Translations under genes and position numbers: made by a program
The notes under the pieces: model-generated
Databases searched by the model: none
The model's input: only the letters and a program-made list of their open reading frames with translations
What the model was told of the DNA's origin: nothing
Source: Alteromonas macleodii ATCC 27126
Lineage (GTDB): Bacteria > Pseudomonadota > Gammaproteobacteria > Enterobacterales > Alteromonadaceae
Direction: 5' to 3'
DNA length: 64,000 nt
Assembly: GCF_000172635.2 (NCBI RefSeq)
Contig: NC_018632.1
Span: 2,976,001 to 3,040,000, forward strand
Shown: positions 55,945 through 64,000 of the stretch, piece by piece
How the letters are laid out: every line of letters starts with the position of its first letter
How positions within the stretch are numbered: the stretch's first letter is position 1

Positions 55945-56889
55945 ATGAATATAGCGAAGGTCGACCTGAATTTATTGGTTTATTTAGATGTGCTGTTGCG
56001 CGAAGGAAGTGTAACAAAAGCTGCAAACCAGCTAAGCATTACTCAGCCAGCAATGAGTAACGGCCTGAAGCGTCTTCGCGATCTATTTAAAGATCCACTT
56101 TTAGTGCGTACCAGCGATGGGATGACCCCCACTAAGCGCGCGCTTGAACTACAACCCATTATTCGCGATGTGCTTAGTCGATTGGAAAGCTCTATTCAAC
56201 CCGAGACTGATTTCGATCCGTTAACCAGCGACAGAACCTTCCGCATTATGACCAGTGACTATGCAGAGAGTACCTTGTTACTTGAACTTGTTGGAAGACT
56301 GGCGGATTTAGCGCCCAATATTACGCTTGACCTTATTACGCCGAGTGACGTGACGTTTCACGATGTCGAGCAAGGTAAAGTGGACATGGCAATTAACCGC
56401 TTCGATGAATTGCCTTTGTCGTTTCACCAAAAAGTTATCTGGTATGACACCTTTAGCTGCGTAATGAGTTCCGACCATCCGCTAGTAGAAAAATGCAACC
56501 TAGAAGGCTATTTGAGTGCCCAGCATATTTGGGTAAGTAAAACTGGGTTTGGCGTGGGTGTAGGTATTGATCCAAATGAAGTACAAAAATTGGGTTGGGT
56601 TGACGCAGAGCTTACAAAAATTGGCAAACAGCGTGCTATTCGCGTATTTACTCGTCATTACCATGCAGCGCTTCAGATTGCGAAAAAGCAAAAACTCATT
56701 GCTACCTTACCAAGCAAAGCGGCACGTTTATTCAAACACGACCCTGATGTGGTGATTAAAGAGCCGCCTTTCGACATACCACCTATTGCGCTAAAAATGG
56801 CGTGGAGTGCCCTACTTCACCACGACGCAGGTCACATTTGGTTGCGCCGCTTAATCAGCGATGTAGCTAGCGAAATGAATGCGGGTTAA
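55945..56889 (+). CDS. LysR-family transcription regulator
   Basis: A 314-residue regulator with an N-terminal winged helix (VDLNLLVYLDVLLREGSVTKAANQLSITQPAMSNGLKRLRDLFKDPLLVR) and a C-terminal effector-binding domain of the NodD/LeuO-like subgroup (TSDYAESTLLLELVGRLADLAPNI). It lies between aceA and malate synthase G and in the same direction, so it is a good candidate to control the glyoxylate shunt. Its effector cannot be inferred. Confidence 0.9.
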   Translation: MNIAKVDLNLLVYLDVLLREGSVTKAANQLSITQPAMSNGLKRLRDLFKDPLLVRTSDGMTPTKRALELQPIIRDVLSRLESSIQPETDFDPLTSDRTFRIMTSDYAESTLLLELVGRLADLAPNITLDLITPSDVTFHDVEQGKVDMAINRFDELPLSFHQKVIWYDTFSCVMSSDHPLVEKCNLEGYLSAQHIWVSKTGFGVGVGIDPNEVQKLGWVDAELTKIGKQRAIRVFTRHYHAALQIAKKQKLIATLPSKAARLFKHDPDVVIKEPPFDIPPIALKMAWSALLHHDAGHIWLRRLISDVASEMNAG

Positions 56890-56987
56890 ACATTCACAAA
56901 ATATATGGCAGAAATACAAACCATAAATTAAAAAACTATCTCTATACACACTACACTGGGTGAACAGACAAATGTATAGAGGTAGTT

Positions 56988-59183
56988 ATGCAAGGATATA
57001 TTACTAGAGGCCGATTACAGGTTGCCGAACAACTCGATAACTTTATTAATGAACAGGCACTTCCTGGCACAGGCGTAGATAAAGACACCTTTTGGCAAGG
57101 TGCAGAAACCCTCTTCGAAAAATTCATTCCTCAAAATCGCGCACTATTAGAAAAGCGAGAACAGCTTCAGCGCGCTATCGACGATTATCATAAAGCTGGT
57201 AACCCGGTAAACGGAAACGAATATACCGACTTCCTAAAAAGCATCGGTTACCTTGTTGAGCAGCCGTCACAAGTAAGTGCACAAACACAAAATGTAGACG
57301 CCGAAATAGCAACAATGGCAGGCCCTCAGCTAGTCGTGCCAATCAACAACGCTCGCTATGCACTTAACGCGGTAAATGCCCGTTGGGGTAGCCTTTACGA
57401 CGCACTATACGGCACTGATGTCATCAGCAGTGAAGGTGGAGCAGAAGCGGGAAAAAGCTACAACCCCGTACGCGGCGCCAAAGTAGTTGCGAAAGCGAAA
57501 GACTATCTAGATAGCATGATACCCCTTGCGAAAGGCAGCCACGCTGACGTTACTGAGTATAAGATTGAATCGGGTAAATTGGCGATCACTCTTGCCGACG
57601 GCGATGAAACCACCTTAGCAAACACAGAGCAATGGCAAGGATACCAAGGTGACATTAGCGCACCGTCAAGCCTGCTATTTGCACACAACGGTCTGCATTT
57701 TGAAATTCAACTAGACCCGACTCACCCTATTGGCGAGAGTGATGCCGCAAACGTAAAAGACGTACTGGTTGAAGCCGCATTAACCACCATAATGGACTGC
57801 GAAGATTCCGTTGCTGCTGTTGACGCTGAAGATAAAACCTTGGTGTATAGCAACTGGTTAGGCTTAATGAAAGGCTCGCTAAGCATTGAAATGACAAAGG
57901 GCGGCAAGCAGCTTGTTCGCGCTATGCATGACGATAGAAGCTACCAGCCGTCTAAACACGCTTCACAAGACGAGCTAAAAGATGGCGAACTAGTACTTTC
58001 TGGTCGAAGCCTTATGTTTGTTAGAAACGTGGGCCATCTTATGACTAACAATGCTATGCTCTTTGACGGCGAAGAAGTGCCAGAGGGGATCATGGACGGT
58101 TTAGTCACTTCACTTATCGCAAAGCATGATCTTTTAGGAAACAGCAAATTTAAAAACAGCCGCGAAGGCAGTATTTATATTGTTAAACCTAAAATGCACG
58201 GGCCAGAAGAAGTTGCATTCTCTAACGCATTGTTTGGTGCTATCGAAGCGATTATCGATGTTCCAGCTAACACCCTTAAAATGGGCATAATGGATGAAGA
58301 GCGCCGTACGAGTATTAATCTACAAGCTTGTATTGCCGAGGCTACTTCACGCGTTGTGTTCATTAACACGGGCTTCTTAGACAGAACCGGTGATGAAATT
58401 CATACCTCAATGCTTGCCGGCCCTTTTGCAGAAAAAGCCGCGCTCAAGTCTATGGCGTGGATTAAGGCTTATGAAACTGCAAACGTTGCAGTAGGCCTTC
58501 GCTGCGGCCTTTCTGGCAAAGCGCAAATTGGTAAGGGCATGTGGCCAATACCTGATGAAATGCAAAATATGATGACCGCCAAAATAGGCCACCCTAAGGC
58601 TGGCGCTAATACTGCTTGGGTTCCCTCACCTACTGCAGCAACACTGCACGCGCTTCATTACCACGATGTAAATGTGTTTGACGTTCAAAAGTCGCTAGAT
58701 GAAAACTTTAGTGGCCTTGCTGACATACTTACCATTCCATTGTTAGAAGATGCCTCTACTTTGACGCGTGAGAGTATTAAGCGTGAAATTGACAATAACG
58801 TTCAGGGCATTTTAGGCTACGTTGTACGCTGGGTTCACCAAGGCGTAGGCTGCTCGAAGGTTCCGGACATCAACAATGTAGGCTTGATGGAAGACCGCGC
58901 GACGTTGCGAATTTCATCGCAGCATATCGCTAACTGGCTAGAGCACGGCATTGTAAGTGTAGATCAGGTAAAAGAGTCTTTGGCCCGTATGGCTGTCTTG
59001 GTAGATGAGCAAAATGCGGGGGATCCTGAGTATATCCCTATGGCACCTGATTTAGACAGCTCAATTGGCTTCTTAGCCGCAAGCGATCTAATCTTCAAAG
59101 GTAAAGAGCAGCCTAGCGGTTACACAGAACCTTTACTGCACGCCCGTCGCCGCGAAATGAAGGCAAAACTTGCAGCGAGCTAG
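56988..59183 (+). CDS. glcB: Malate synthase G
   Basis: Condenses glyoxylate and acetyl-CoA to malate, completing the glyoxylate shunt. The 731 residues identify the G isoform (isoform A is about 530). Typical sequence includes [55 protein letters not shown], the catalytic region [35 protein letters not shown] and a C-terminal domain with [14 protein letters not shown]. It is separated from the lysR gene by about 100 bases and ends before a terminator. High confidence. Confidence 0.98.
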   Translation: MQGYITRGRLQVAEQLDNFINEQALPGTGVDKDTFWQGAETLFEKFIPQNRALLEKREQLQRAIDDYHKAGNPVNGNEYTDFLKSIGYLVEQPSQVSAQTQNVDAEIATMAGPQLVVPINNARYALNAVNARWGSLYDALYGTDVISSEGGAEAGKSYNPVRGAKVVAKAKDYLDSMIPLAKGSHADVTEYKIESGKLAITLADGDETTLANTEQWQGYQGDISAPSSLLFAHNGLHFEIQLDPTHPIGESDAANVKDVLVEAALTTIMDCEDSVAAVDAEDKTLVYSNWLGLMKGSLSIEMTKGGKQLVRAMHDDRSYQPSKHASQDELKDGELVLSGRSLMFVRNVGHLMTNNAMLFDGEEVPEGIMDGLVTSLIAKHDLLGNSKFKNSREGSIYIVKPKMHGPEEVAFSNALFGAIEAIIDVPANTLKMGIMDEERRTSINLQACIAEATSRVVFINTGFLDRTGDEIHTSMLAGPFAEKAALKSMAWIKAYETANVAVGLRCGLSGKAQIGKGMWPIPDEMQNMMTAKIGHPKAGANTAWVPSPTAATLHALHYHDVNVFDVQKSLDENFSGLADILTIPLLEDASTLTRESIKREIDNNVQGILGYVVRWVHQGVGCSKVPDINNVGLMEDRATLRISSQHIANWLEHGIVSVDQVKESLARMAVLVDEQNAGDPEYIPMAPDLDSSIGFLAASDLIFKGKEQPSGYTEPLLHARRREMKAKLAAS

Positions 59184-59574
59184 CACAAAATATGAGGGCT
59201 AAGAATTGGAAACTAAAAGCTATATTCCATACGGTAAAACACCAAAGAATTAGCTAGCTAGTTTCAAGCCTCATCAGACGCATTTGAATAAGGCTCACTC
59301 TGTTAGTCAACAGCAGTGAGCCTTTTTATTTATTGCTGGTGTATTACTAATGCGTTTGCATTTATTGTCGCGACGCGTGAAATCACTTCGCAAACACACT
59401 CAAAAGCGAACTGTGTAGTGATATGGCAACACTTTAGACTAAAGATATCGCTTATCTCCCCCTTGATACTTTGCTGATAATGTATGAGTAAACTACGCTT
59501 TTATAGTGTGGGGCGCAGCGTTTGTTATTCCGTTGGAACTAAACACTTAGCGCAAAGCCTCCTTAGTTTGGAGT
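59184..59574. other. 391-base region after malate synthase
   Basis: Contains the terminator at 59291-59330. The remaining 240 bases before the patatin gene hold no clear ORF or promoter match. Confidence 0.4.
59291..59330 (+). terminator. Rho-independent terminator of malate synthase gene
   Basis: GGCTCACT-CTGTT-agtc-AACAG-c-AGTGAGCC followed by TTTTTATT: a long stem with one bulged base and a T-run, about 110 bases after the stop. Confidence 0.85.
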
Positions 59575-60465
59575 ATGCACATGCAGATAGCCTCGGCAGC
59601 AATACCGAATAATTTATTACAGGCGAACGTCACGCAAATTGTGCCCATCTTTTCAGGTGGAGGAACAAGATTGAGCGCCCATATCGGCATCATTAAAGCG
59701 CTGCAGGACATGGACGTAGGCTTCGACACTTTAGTGGGTGTATCAGGTGGCTCGATTATCGCTTCGCTTTATGCCAAAGGTTACACAGTGGAGCAAATGC
59801 GAGAGCTCGCACTGGTTACCGATTTCAAGCAATTCACTGAATTTTCACTCGTAAGATTACTCCGGGAAGGCGGACTTTCTTCTGGCGACGTATTTCAACG
59901 ATGGATTGACGAACAGTTGGAAGGCGCAGTGTTTGCCGACCTCCCACTCAACTTGCATATTCTCGCTACCGACGTAAACGGCGGCGGACCAGTTTTGTTC
60001 AACAAACAAACCTCTCCAGATATGAAGGTGTCAGAAGCAGTGCGGTACTCTATGTCGATACCGCTCATCTTCTCGTTCAAACCCTTTAAAGAGCACCTGC
60101 TAGTAGACGGCGCTATATTGTCTGAAGATGCGCTGTTTGAAGATTGGCGAGGCGATGGCACGCCATCAGTATGCTTCAGACTGCAAAGCACCGAACAAAA
60201 ACGCAAGGCTATTAAAAAGAACTTACTTCAACTGCCCCAATACATCAGCATGCTTATTCGCACGTTTATGACGGCAATATCCAGGGAGTACGTCAATGCG
60301 AAGTATTGGCACAATACGGTGGTGGTGAATACCGGGGAGATTTCCGCGGTAGATTTTTCGCTTACACCTGAAATTAAAAACACACTTTTTGAGCTCGGTT
60401 ATGCAACCACGAAAGAGTTCTTGCCCAAAAAGTGTGCGGGATTTATGAGAAGCAGTGCACTTTAA
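59575..60465 (+). CDS. Patatin-like phospholipase (RssA/CapV-like)
   Basis: A 296-residue Ser-Asp dyad lipase. The oxyanion loop is SGGGTR, the nucleophile elbow GVSGGS (Ser57), and the acid is in VDGAILSED. Ser, Asp and Gly motifs are in canonical order. There is no signal peptide. The C-terminus is rather basic and ends in GFMRSSAL. ATG at 59575 follows TTTGGAGT. It stands alone, so membrane-lipid turnover is the likely role; CapV-type defence phospholipases come with a CD-NTase gene and none is here. Confidence 0.9.
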   Translation: MHMQIASAAIPNNLLQANVTQIVPIFSGGGTRLSAHIGIIKALQDMDVGFDTLVGVSGGSIIASLYAKGYTVEQMRELALVTDFKQFTEFSLVRLLREGGLSSGDVFQRWIDEQLEGAVFADLPLNLHILATDVNGGGPVLFNKQTSPDMKVSEAVRYSMSIPLIFSFKPFKEHLLVDGAILSEDALFEDWRGDGTPSVCFRLQSTEQKRKAIKKNLLQLPQYISMLIRTFMTAISREYVNAKYWHNTVVVNTGEISAVDFSLTPEIKNTLFELGYATTKEFLPKKCAGFMRSSAL

Positions 60466-60498
60466 CGGTTTCAGAAAGTAATTATAAGTCGCTAGCGC

Positions 60499-61515
60499 TT
60501 ACACTTTATAAAAGTCGCGATACCAGTCGACAAACGCTTTTACGCCTGTTTCAACATCGGTAGATGGCTGGTATCCAGTATCTTCAACTAGCGACGACAC
60601 ATCAGCATAGGTGTCAGGCACATCGCCTGGCTGCATAGGAAGAAGTTCTTTCTTCGCCTCAATACCCAATGCACTCTCAAGGGTTTCAATAAACTTCAAA
60701 AGGTGCACTGGTGTTTGCGCACCAATATTGTACACCTTATAGGGCGCCTTACTCGTACTTGGATCTGGATTGCCGCCGTCCCAATTCTCGTTAGGTTTAG
60801 CCACATTATCCAATGAGCGAATTACGCCTTCAACGATATCATCGATATAAGTGAAGTCACGACGGTGGTTACCATAGTTGTAAACCTGTATTGTTTTGCC
60901 TTCCAAAATAGCTTTAGTGAACTTGAAAAGCGCCATGTCTGGACGGCCCCAAGGCCCGTAAACAGTGAAAAAGCGCAGCCCCGTTGTAGGCAAGTTATAC
61001 AGGTGACTATAAGTATGAGCCATTAGCTCGTTAGCTTTTTTAGAAGCCGCATACAAGCTAACTTGATGATCTACGTTATGCTGTTCTGAAAACGGCATAG
61101 TCTCATTCGCTCCGTAGACTGAGCTAGACGACGCGTACACCAAATGCTCGACTTTATTATGGCGACATCCTTCTAGAATATTCACAAAGCCAACAATATT
61201 TGAGTCGACGTAAGCGTTAGGATTTTCAAGTGAATAACGCACACCAGCTTGAGCAGCCAAATGCACCACTCTATCAAATTTGTGCTCTTCAAAAAGCGCA
61301 GCCATTTTGTCGCGCTCCTCTACCCCCATCTCGATAAATGAAAATAAATCAGCAGCAGTAGATGATTTAATCTCGTCTAGACGAGCGTGCTTTAATTTCA
61401 CTTCGTAATAATCGTTAATGTTGTCAATCCCGACAACTTGGTCACCACGATTGATAAGGTATTGCGATACAGCTGCACCAATGAAACCAGCTGCTCCGGT
61501 GACTAAGATTTTCAT
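60499..61515 (-). CDS. NAD-dependent nucleotide-sugar epimerase, UDP-glucuronate 4-epimerase type
   Basis: A 338-residue short-chain dehydrogenase/reductase of the extended type. It has GAAGFIG (7-13), DNINDYY, and the Y-x3-K site in [47 protein letters not shown]. This sequence is characteristic of LpsL/Cap1J-type UDP-glucuronate 4-epimerases, which supply UDP-galacturonate for polysaccharides. It is the last of a minus-strand series and lies three bases after the nucleotidyltransferase gene. It suggests a surface-polysaccharide locus. Confidence 0.9.
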   Translation of the reverse strand: MKILVTGAAGFIGAAVSQYLINRGDQVVGIDNINDYYEVKLKHARLDEIKSSTAADLFSFIEMGVEERDKMAALFEEHKFDRVVHLAAQAGVRYSLENPNAYVDSNIVGFVNILEGCRHNKVEHLVYASSSSVYGANETMPFSEQHNVDHQVSLYAASKKANELMAHTYSHLYNLPTTGLRFFTVYGPWGRPDMALFKFTKAILEGKTIQVYNYGNHRRDFTYIDDIVEGVIRSLDNVAKPNENWDGGNPDPSTSKAPYKVYNIGAQTPVHLLKFIETLESALGIEAKKELLPMQPGDVPDTYADVSSLVEDTGYQPSTDVETGVKAFVDWYRDFYKV

Positions 61516-61518
61516 TTA

Positions 61519-62667
61519 TTAATCCCTTTTACTCGTCAGATTGTTCTGGATACTTTTCGAATTTTCTACTTTAGTGAAAATATGCTTCCCAAGCACGCTT
61601 TCTAATATGGCTCGCACAGATTTTACAGTCAGATGGTAAAACAATATTGGAAGAGGCATCTTCAAAAAATGTCCTCTCAGCATAAGCAGCCATGCAGAGA
61701 TTATTCCAAAAAAATCAGTACTTAAATAATGCTTAGGTGATAATCCTGAAATGAAAACTTTGTCCTTAAAAGAAAGCTCAAAAACAAATAACTTCTTATC
61801 AAAAAGGGAGATTGTTTCGGATGGTAATTTCAGCTCGAAACATAGAGATAAATACCTAATAGCTCTTTCAACTTCGCTCTTAAAGTTAAGCGCCTTACTT
61901 ATGTTAATCACTTCAATCCAAAATTCAGAACTTTTACCTTTAGACAGTAAATAAAGGTCGAAGAAATCTCTATAAGCATACTTAAAGTCTTCATTAAAAA
62001 ACAAATGGATACTGCTATGCACAAACATCGCGGGCTCTGTCAAAGTCTCAATGCCATGCGAATGCGTTTTGGTATATCTAAACAGTATTTCTGTATCTAC
62101 CATCCGCCCAGATATTATTGGTACTAAATTATGGTGCAAATCCAGTACAGTTCCCCTTACTCCGTGCGTCAACGGAGGAATTTCATGCGCCCACTTTCTA
62201 TAATACTGGTCATCATAATCGTTTATATCTTTATGGCACCAGCCTGCTAGAATAAGTGCTTTTTCAACCGCTGTAATATCGCTTTTTTTTACTATAACAT
62301 CAACATCACCACACGTTCTTCCAATACTAGCGGAGCAATTGCTTAAAACATAAGCCCCCCCTTTCAGAAAAACTAGCTTTTTAGTTTTGCCTTTCAAATA
62401 GGTGCTTAATTTTTCTGCTTCGTAGCGAATTTGCGTATGTTGGTGCTCGGCTAGGGTTATAGCATTTTCAAAATGCCGTTGGACACATTTCTCGAGAGTT
62501 GCTAGCACCCCAACATCGCGAAACCGATAGCCAAACCTAGCCAAAAGCTGCTCGCTCCTCATTACTAAAATAAGGGATTCCCACTGTCTCAATGAAACAG
62601 AAGTTGCTAATTGGGGCTCTGTGTACAACTGTATAATTGACTTTTGACTCAACAATGACTGACTCAC
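61519..62667 (-). CDS. Nucleotidyltransferase-fold protein (HPr-rel-A-type cluster)
   Basis: A 382-residue protein of the NTP_transf_5-like nucleotidyltransferase group. The probable active site GRTCGDVDVIVKKSD (about residues 112-126) has the G-D-V-D metal-binding aspartates. A helical C-terminal half follows, ending in a lysine-rich tail. Proteins of this type occur next to HprK-related kinases and PqqD-like proteins, as here. It overlaps the kinase gene by four bases. Target molecule unknown. Confidence 0.78.
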   Translation of the reverse strand: MSQSLLSQKSIIQLYTEPQLATSVSLRQWESLILVMRSEQLLARFGYRFRDVGVLATLEKCVQRHFENAITLAEHQHTQIRYEAEKLSTYLKGKTKKLVFLKGGAYVLSNCSASIGRTCGDVDVIVKKSDITAVEKALILAGWCHKDINDYDDQYYRKWAHEIPPLTHGVRGTVLDLHHNLVPIISGRMVDTEILFRYTKTHSHGIETLTEPAMFVHSSIHLFFNEDFKYAYRDFFDLYLLSKGKSSEFWIEVINISKALNFKSEVERAIRYLSLCFELKLPSETISLFDKKLFVFELSFKDKVFISGLSPKHYLSTDFFGIISAWLLMLRGHFLKMPLPILFYHLTVKSVRAILESVLGKHIFTKVENSKSIQNNLTSKRD

Positions 62668-63521
62668 AAAATTTCTTCCTCTATAAAATCTTGAAGGTCA
62701 ATAAGATTATTGTGCCAAACTCTAAATGATTTAGCCTTTTCCACCGTCTTAACAATCGTGTCAAACCCAATCTTTCCGAGAGCAGTGAAATTAAAAGCAT
62801 TGTTACTCAATTGCATAAACGAGTTTGAGTTATCCAACGCTTCTATTTCTAGAATATTTCCAGCCGTGTATTGCGGATAGATTATTCCCACTATTTCAGC
62901 TTCTTCAAACCTCATATCCCACGATGAAATAGGAGGAGATACATGTATAACATCCCCCTTGTGCGTATCTTTGGCTATTGATGAAAACGACGCATGAGGA
63001 AACCATTTTTTAGCCAACTTAATGGAGTTGTTTTTCAAACATATTGGCCGAACAAATGGATGACAGCGCCCAGTCTTTAGGTTTATCAGTGCCATTTCAT
63101 CTGATAATAACTGCCACCCGTTAAATGCTAAATGTGTTGTGATTGTACTCTTTCCGCTGCCTGGCGGAGCGGGAAACAAAATTGCTTTACCATCTTTGGC
63201 AAGCACTGCGGAATGGACCAGTAAAAAAGACATTTCATGAGACGCAACTGTCCAATTCATCCCCCACTCAAGCATCGCAAATGCCTGACTATAGTCCAGT
63301 GGTTTAAACGGCTCTCGTAAGTCGCACAAAAATCTAGCTTGCTTTCGAAAAAGTTGGCGAATTAGCCCAGAGTTATGAACTTGTAAAAAGTAATCTGTAA
63401 AAGCTTGCTCCTCAAAACAATATGAAGGGTACAATTTCTCAAGATTGGAATTTACCAAAGGTATATTAGTAGAAAGTTTAAAACTAAAGGGGGCTAGCGA
63501 GAGGCTAAGTGGCATACTCAA
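62664..63521 (-). CDS. HprK-related kinase A
   Basis: A 285-residue protein resembling the C-terminal kinase part of HPr kinase. The P-loop is FPAPPGSGKSTITTHL (Gly121-Ser125), followed by GWQLLSDEMALINL, equivalent to the second acid loop. The N-terminal 90 residues are unrelated to HprK and may bind the target. Related kinases in lasso-peptide clusters phosphorylate the peptide C-terminus. It overlaps genes on both sides by four bases, so translation is coupled. Confidence 0.82.
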   Translation of the reverse strand: MSMPLSLSLAPFSFKLSTNIPLVNSNLEKLYPSYCFEEQAFTDYFLQVHNSGLIRQLFRKQARFLCDLREPFKPLDYSQAFAMLEWGMNWTVASHEMSFLLVHSAVLAKDGKAILFPAPPGSGKSTITTHLAFNGWQLLSDEMALINLKTGRCHPFVRPICLKNNSIKLAKKWFPHASFSSIAKDTHKGDVIHVSPPISSWDMRFEEAEIVGIIYPQYTAGNILEIEALDNSNSFMQLSNNAFNFTALGKIGFDTIVKTVEKAKSFRVWHNNLIDLQDFIEEEIL

Positions 63522-63742
63522 CGGCTTCTCTCTATCATTTCTTTTGCGGCTAACTCGGAAATTACTTTCGAAGAGTGATTAAGAGGACTATCGTTAAAAG
63601 TTGTTTCACGTAACAGTTTCATGAAACAATGGATGTTAAAGCTGACACATACCACTTCAAAGTTGCTTGAATTGTAAAGTGCAATACCAGAGTTATCACT
63701 AAAGGGATGAACAAATACTTCATCCCTCAAAACATAACACAC
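63518..63742 (-). CDS. PqqD-like small protein of the HPr-rel-A system
   Basis: A 74-residue protein resembling the PqqD-family members that accompany HprK-related kinase A (VFVHPFSDNSGIALYNSSN, NSSKVISELAAKEMIERSR in part). PqqD proteins bind substrate peptides for modifying enzymes. The start is GTG at 63742, preceded by GAGGT at about 12 bases; no in-frame ATG lies nearby. It follows the stop of the upstream gene by one base and overlaps the kinase by four. Confidence 0.7.
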   Translation of the reverse strand: MCYVLRDEVFVHPFSDNSGIALYNSSNFEVVCVSFNIHCFMKLLRETTFNDSPLNHSSKVISELAAKEMIERSR

Positions 63743-63743
63743 T

Positions 63744-64000
63744 TTATACTGTTACCTCAGATGCAATGCAACCATTTTGACACTGGTCGATTATTGCGGC
63801 AAGTTCAATACCTAACTTGCCAGCATTGGAACTATAGAGTTCGGATAAGTAATCAACGTAATTTTGCAAAGAGCCAAACGAAGCTAAAACAGGGTAATGC
63901 ACACCATGCATACCGTGGTATTTTGCGTTCAAATACATGCTAACGATATGGCAGTTAACGTTATCGGGGCCCGATAAATCAAACTTGTTTTTGGGATTCC
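63744..64000 (-). CDS. 3' end of an unidentified gene (continues beyond window)
   Basis: An open frame enters at the right edge and stops at 63744. An ATG at 63938 exists, but the frame is open upstream of it to the edge (…SGPDNVNCHIVSMYLN), so the true start is outside. The visible 84 residues include GMHGVHYPVLASFGSLQNYVDYL and end QCQNGCIASEVTV. I do not recognise it. Position suggests a member of the same kinase/PqqD cluster, since the next gene starts one base after its stop. Confidence 0.6.
   Translation of the reverse strand, partial: NPKNKFDLSGPDNVNCHIVSMYLNAKYHGMHGVHYPVLASFGSLQNYVDYLSELYSSNAGKLGIELAAIIDQCQNGCIASEVTV

Noticed and set aside
59575-60465. Patatin-like phospholipase as a CBASS defence effector
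   Set aside because: No CD-NTase, ubiquitin-like or other defence gene lies nearby, so it is more likely a lone lipid hydrolase.

Overview
The window looks like a chromosomal segment of a marine gammaproteobacterium close to Alteromonas. The evidence is gene content and order, protein sequences that read like Alteromonadales versions of housekeeping genes, and a base composition that looks to be in the mid-40s % GC. No genus marker such as rRNA is present. I see no insertion sequence, prophage, CRISPR array, tRNA or rRNA.

Layout. 1-3222: the 5' part of guaB (minus) divergent from xseA (plus), then an unknown exported protein. 3297-4666: a small ORF, a PEP-CTERM anchored protein, and an intergenic region with two sigma-54-type promoter matches. 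4667-14954: a conserved minus-strand housekeeping block (der, bamB, yfgM, hisS, ispG, rodZ, pilW, rlmN, ndk). 15226-23379: an iron-sulfur assembly locus (iscR, iscS, sufB, sufC, sufD, sufS, sufA-like, sufT, sufE) with IscR boxes before both iscR and sufB. 23628-26043: a hydrolase plus Baeyer-Villiger-type monooxygenase pair. 26212-36886: the conserved block cysE, trmJ, suhB, secF, secD, yajC, tgt, queA, interrupted by an acyltransferase and a LytTR regulator.

36887-44404: a region with an orphan terminator (candidate small RNA), a DUF6471 protein and a long plus-strand envelope locus. That locus resembles E. coli yjfI-yjfJ-yjfK-yjfL-yjfM-yjfC, with a potassium channel inserted and a rhomboid protease and a VC0807-type membrane protein appended. 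44740-49906: an Att-type ABC exporter operon (ATPase, FtsX-type permease, lipocalin-like lipoprotein). 49947-53629: glutaminase, alkaline phosphatase and CheV. 54067-59183: a glyoxylate-shunt cluster (isocitrate lyase, LysR regulator, malate synthase G). 59575-60465: a patatin-like phospholipase. 60499-64000: a minus-strand cell-surface or peptide-modification cluster with a nucleotide-sugar epimerase, a nucleotidyltransferase, an HprK-related kinase, a PqqD-like protein and the 3' end of another gene.

Two conserved genes, rlmN and yajC, are each broken by a small indel. A base-calling error is the simplest explanation, but real mutations cannot be excluded. The least-understood systems here are the PspA / K+ channel / ATP-grasp envelope locus and the HprK-related kinase / PqqD / nucleotidyltransferase cluster at the right edge.
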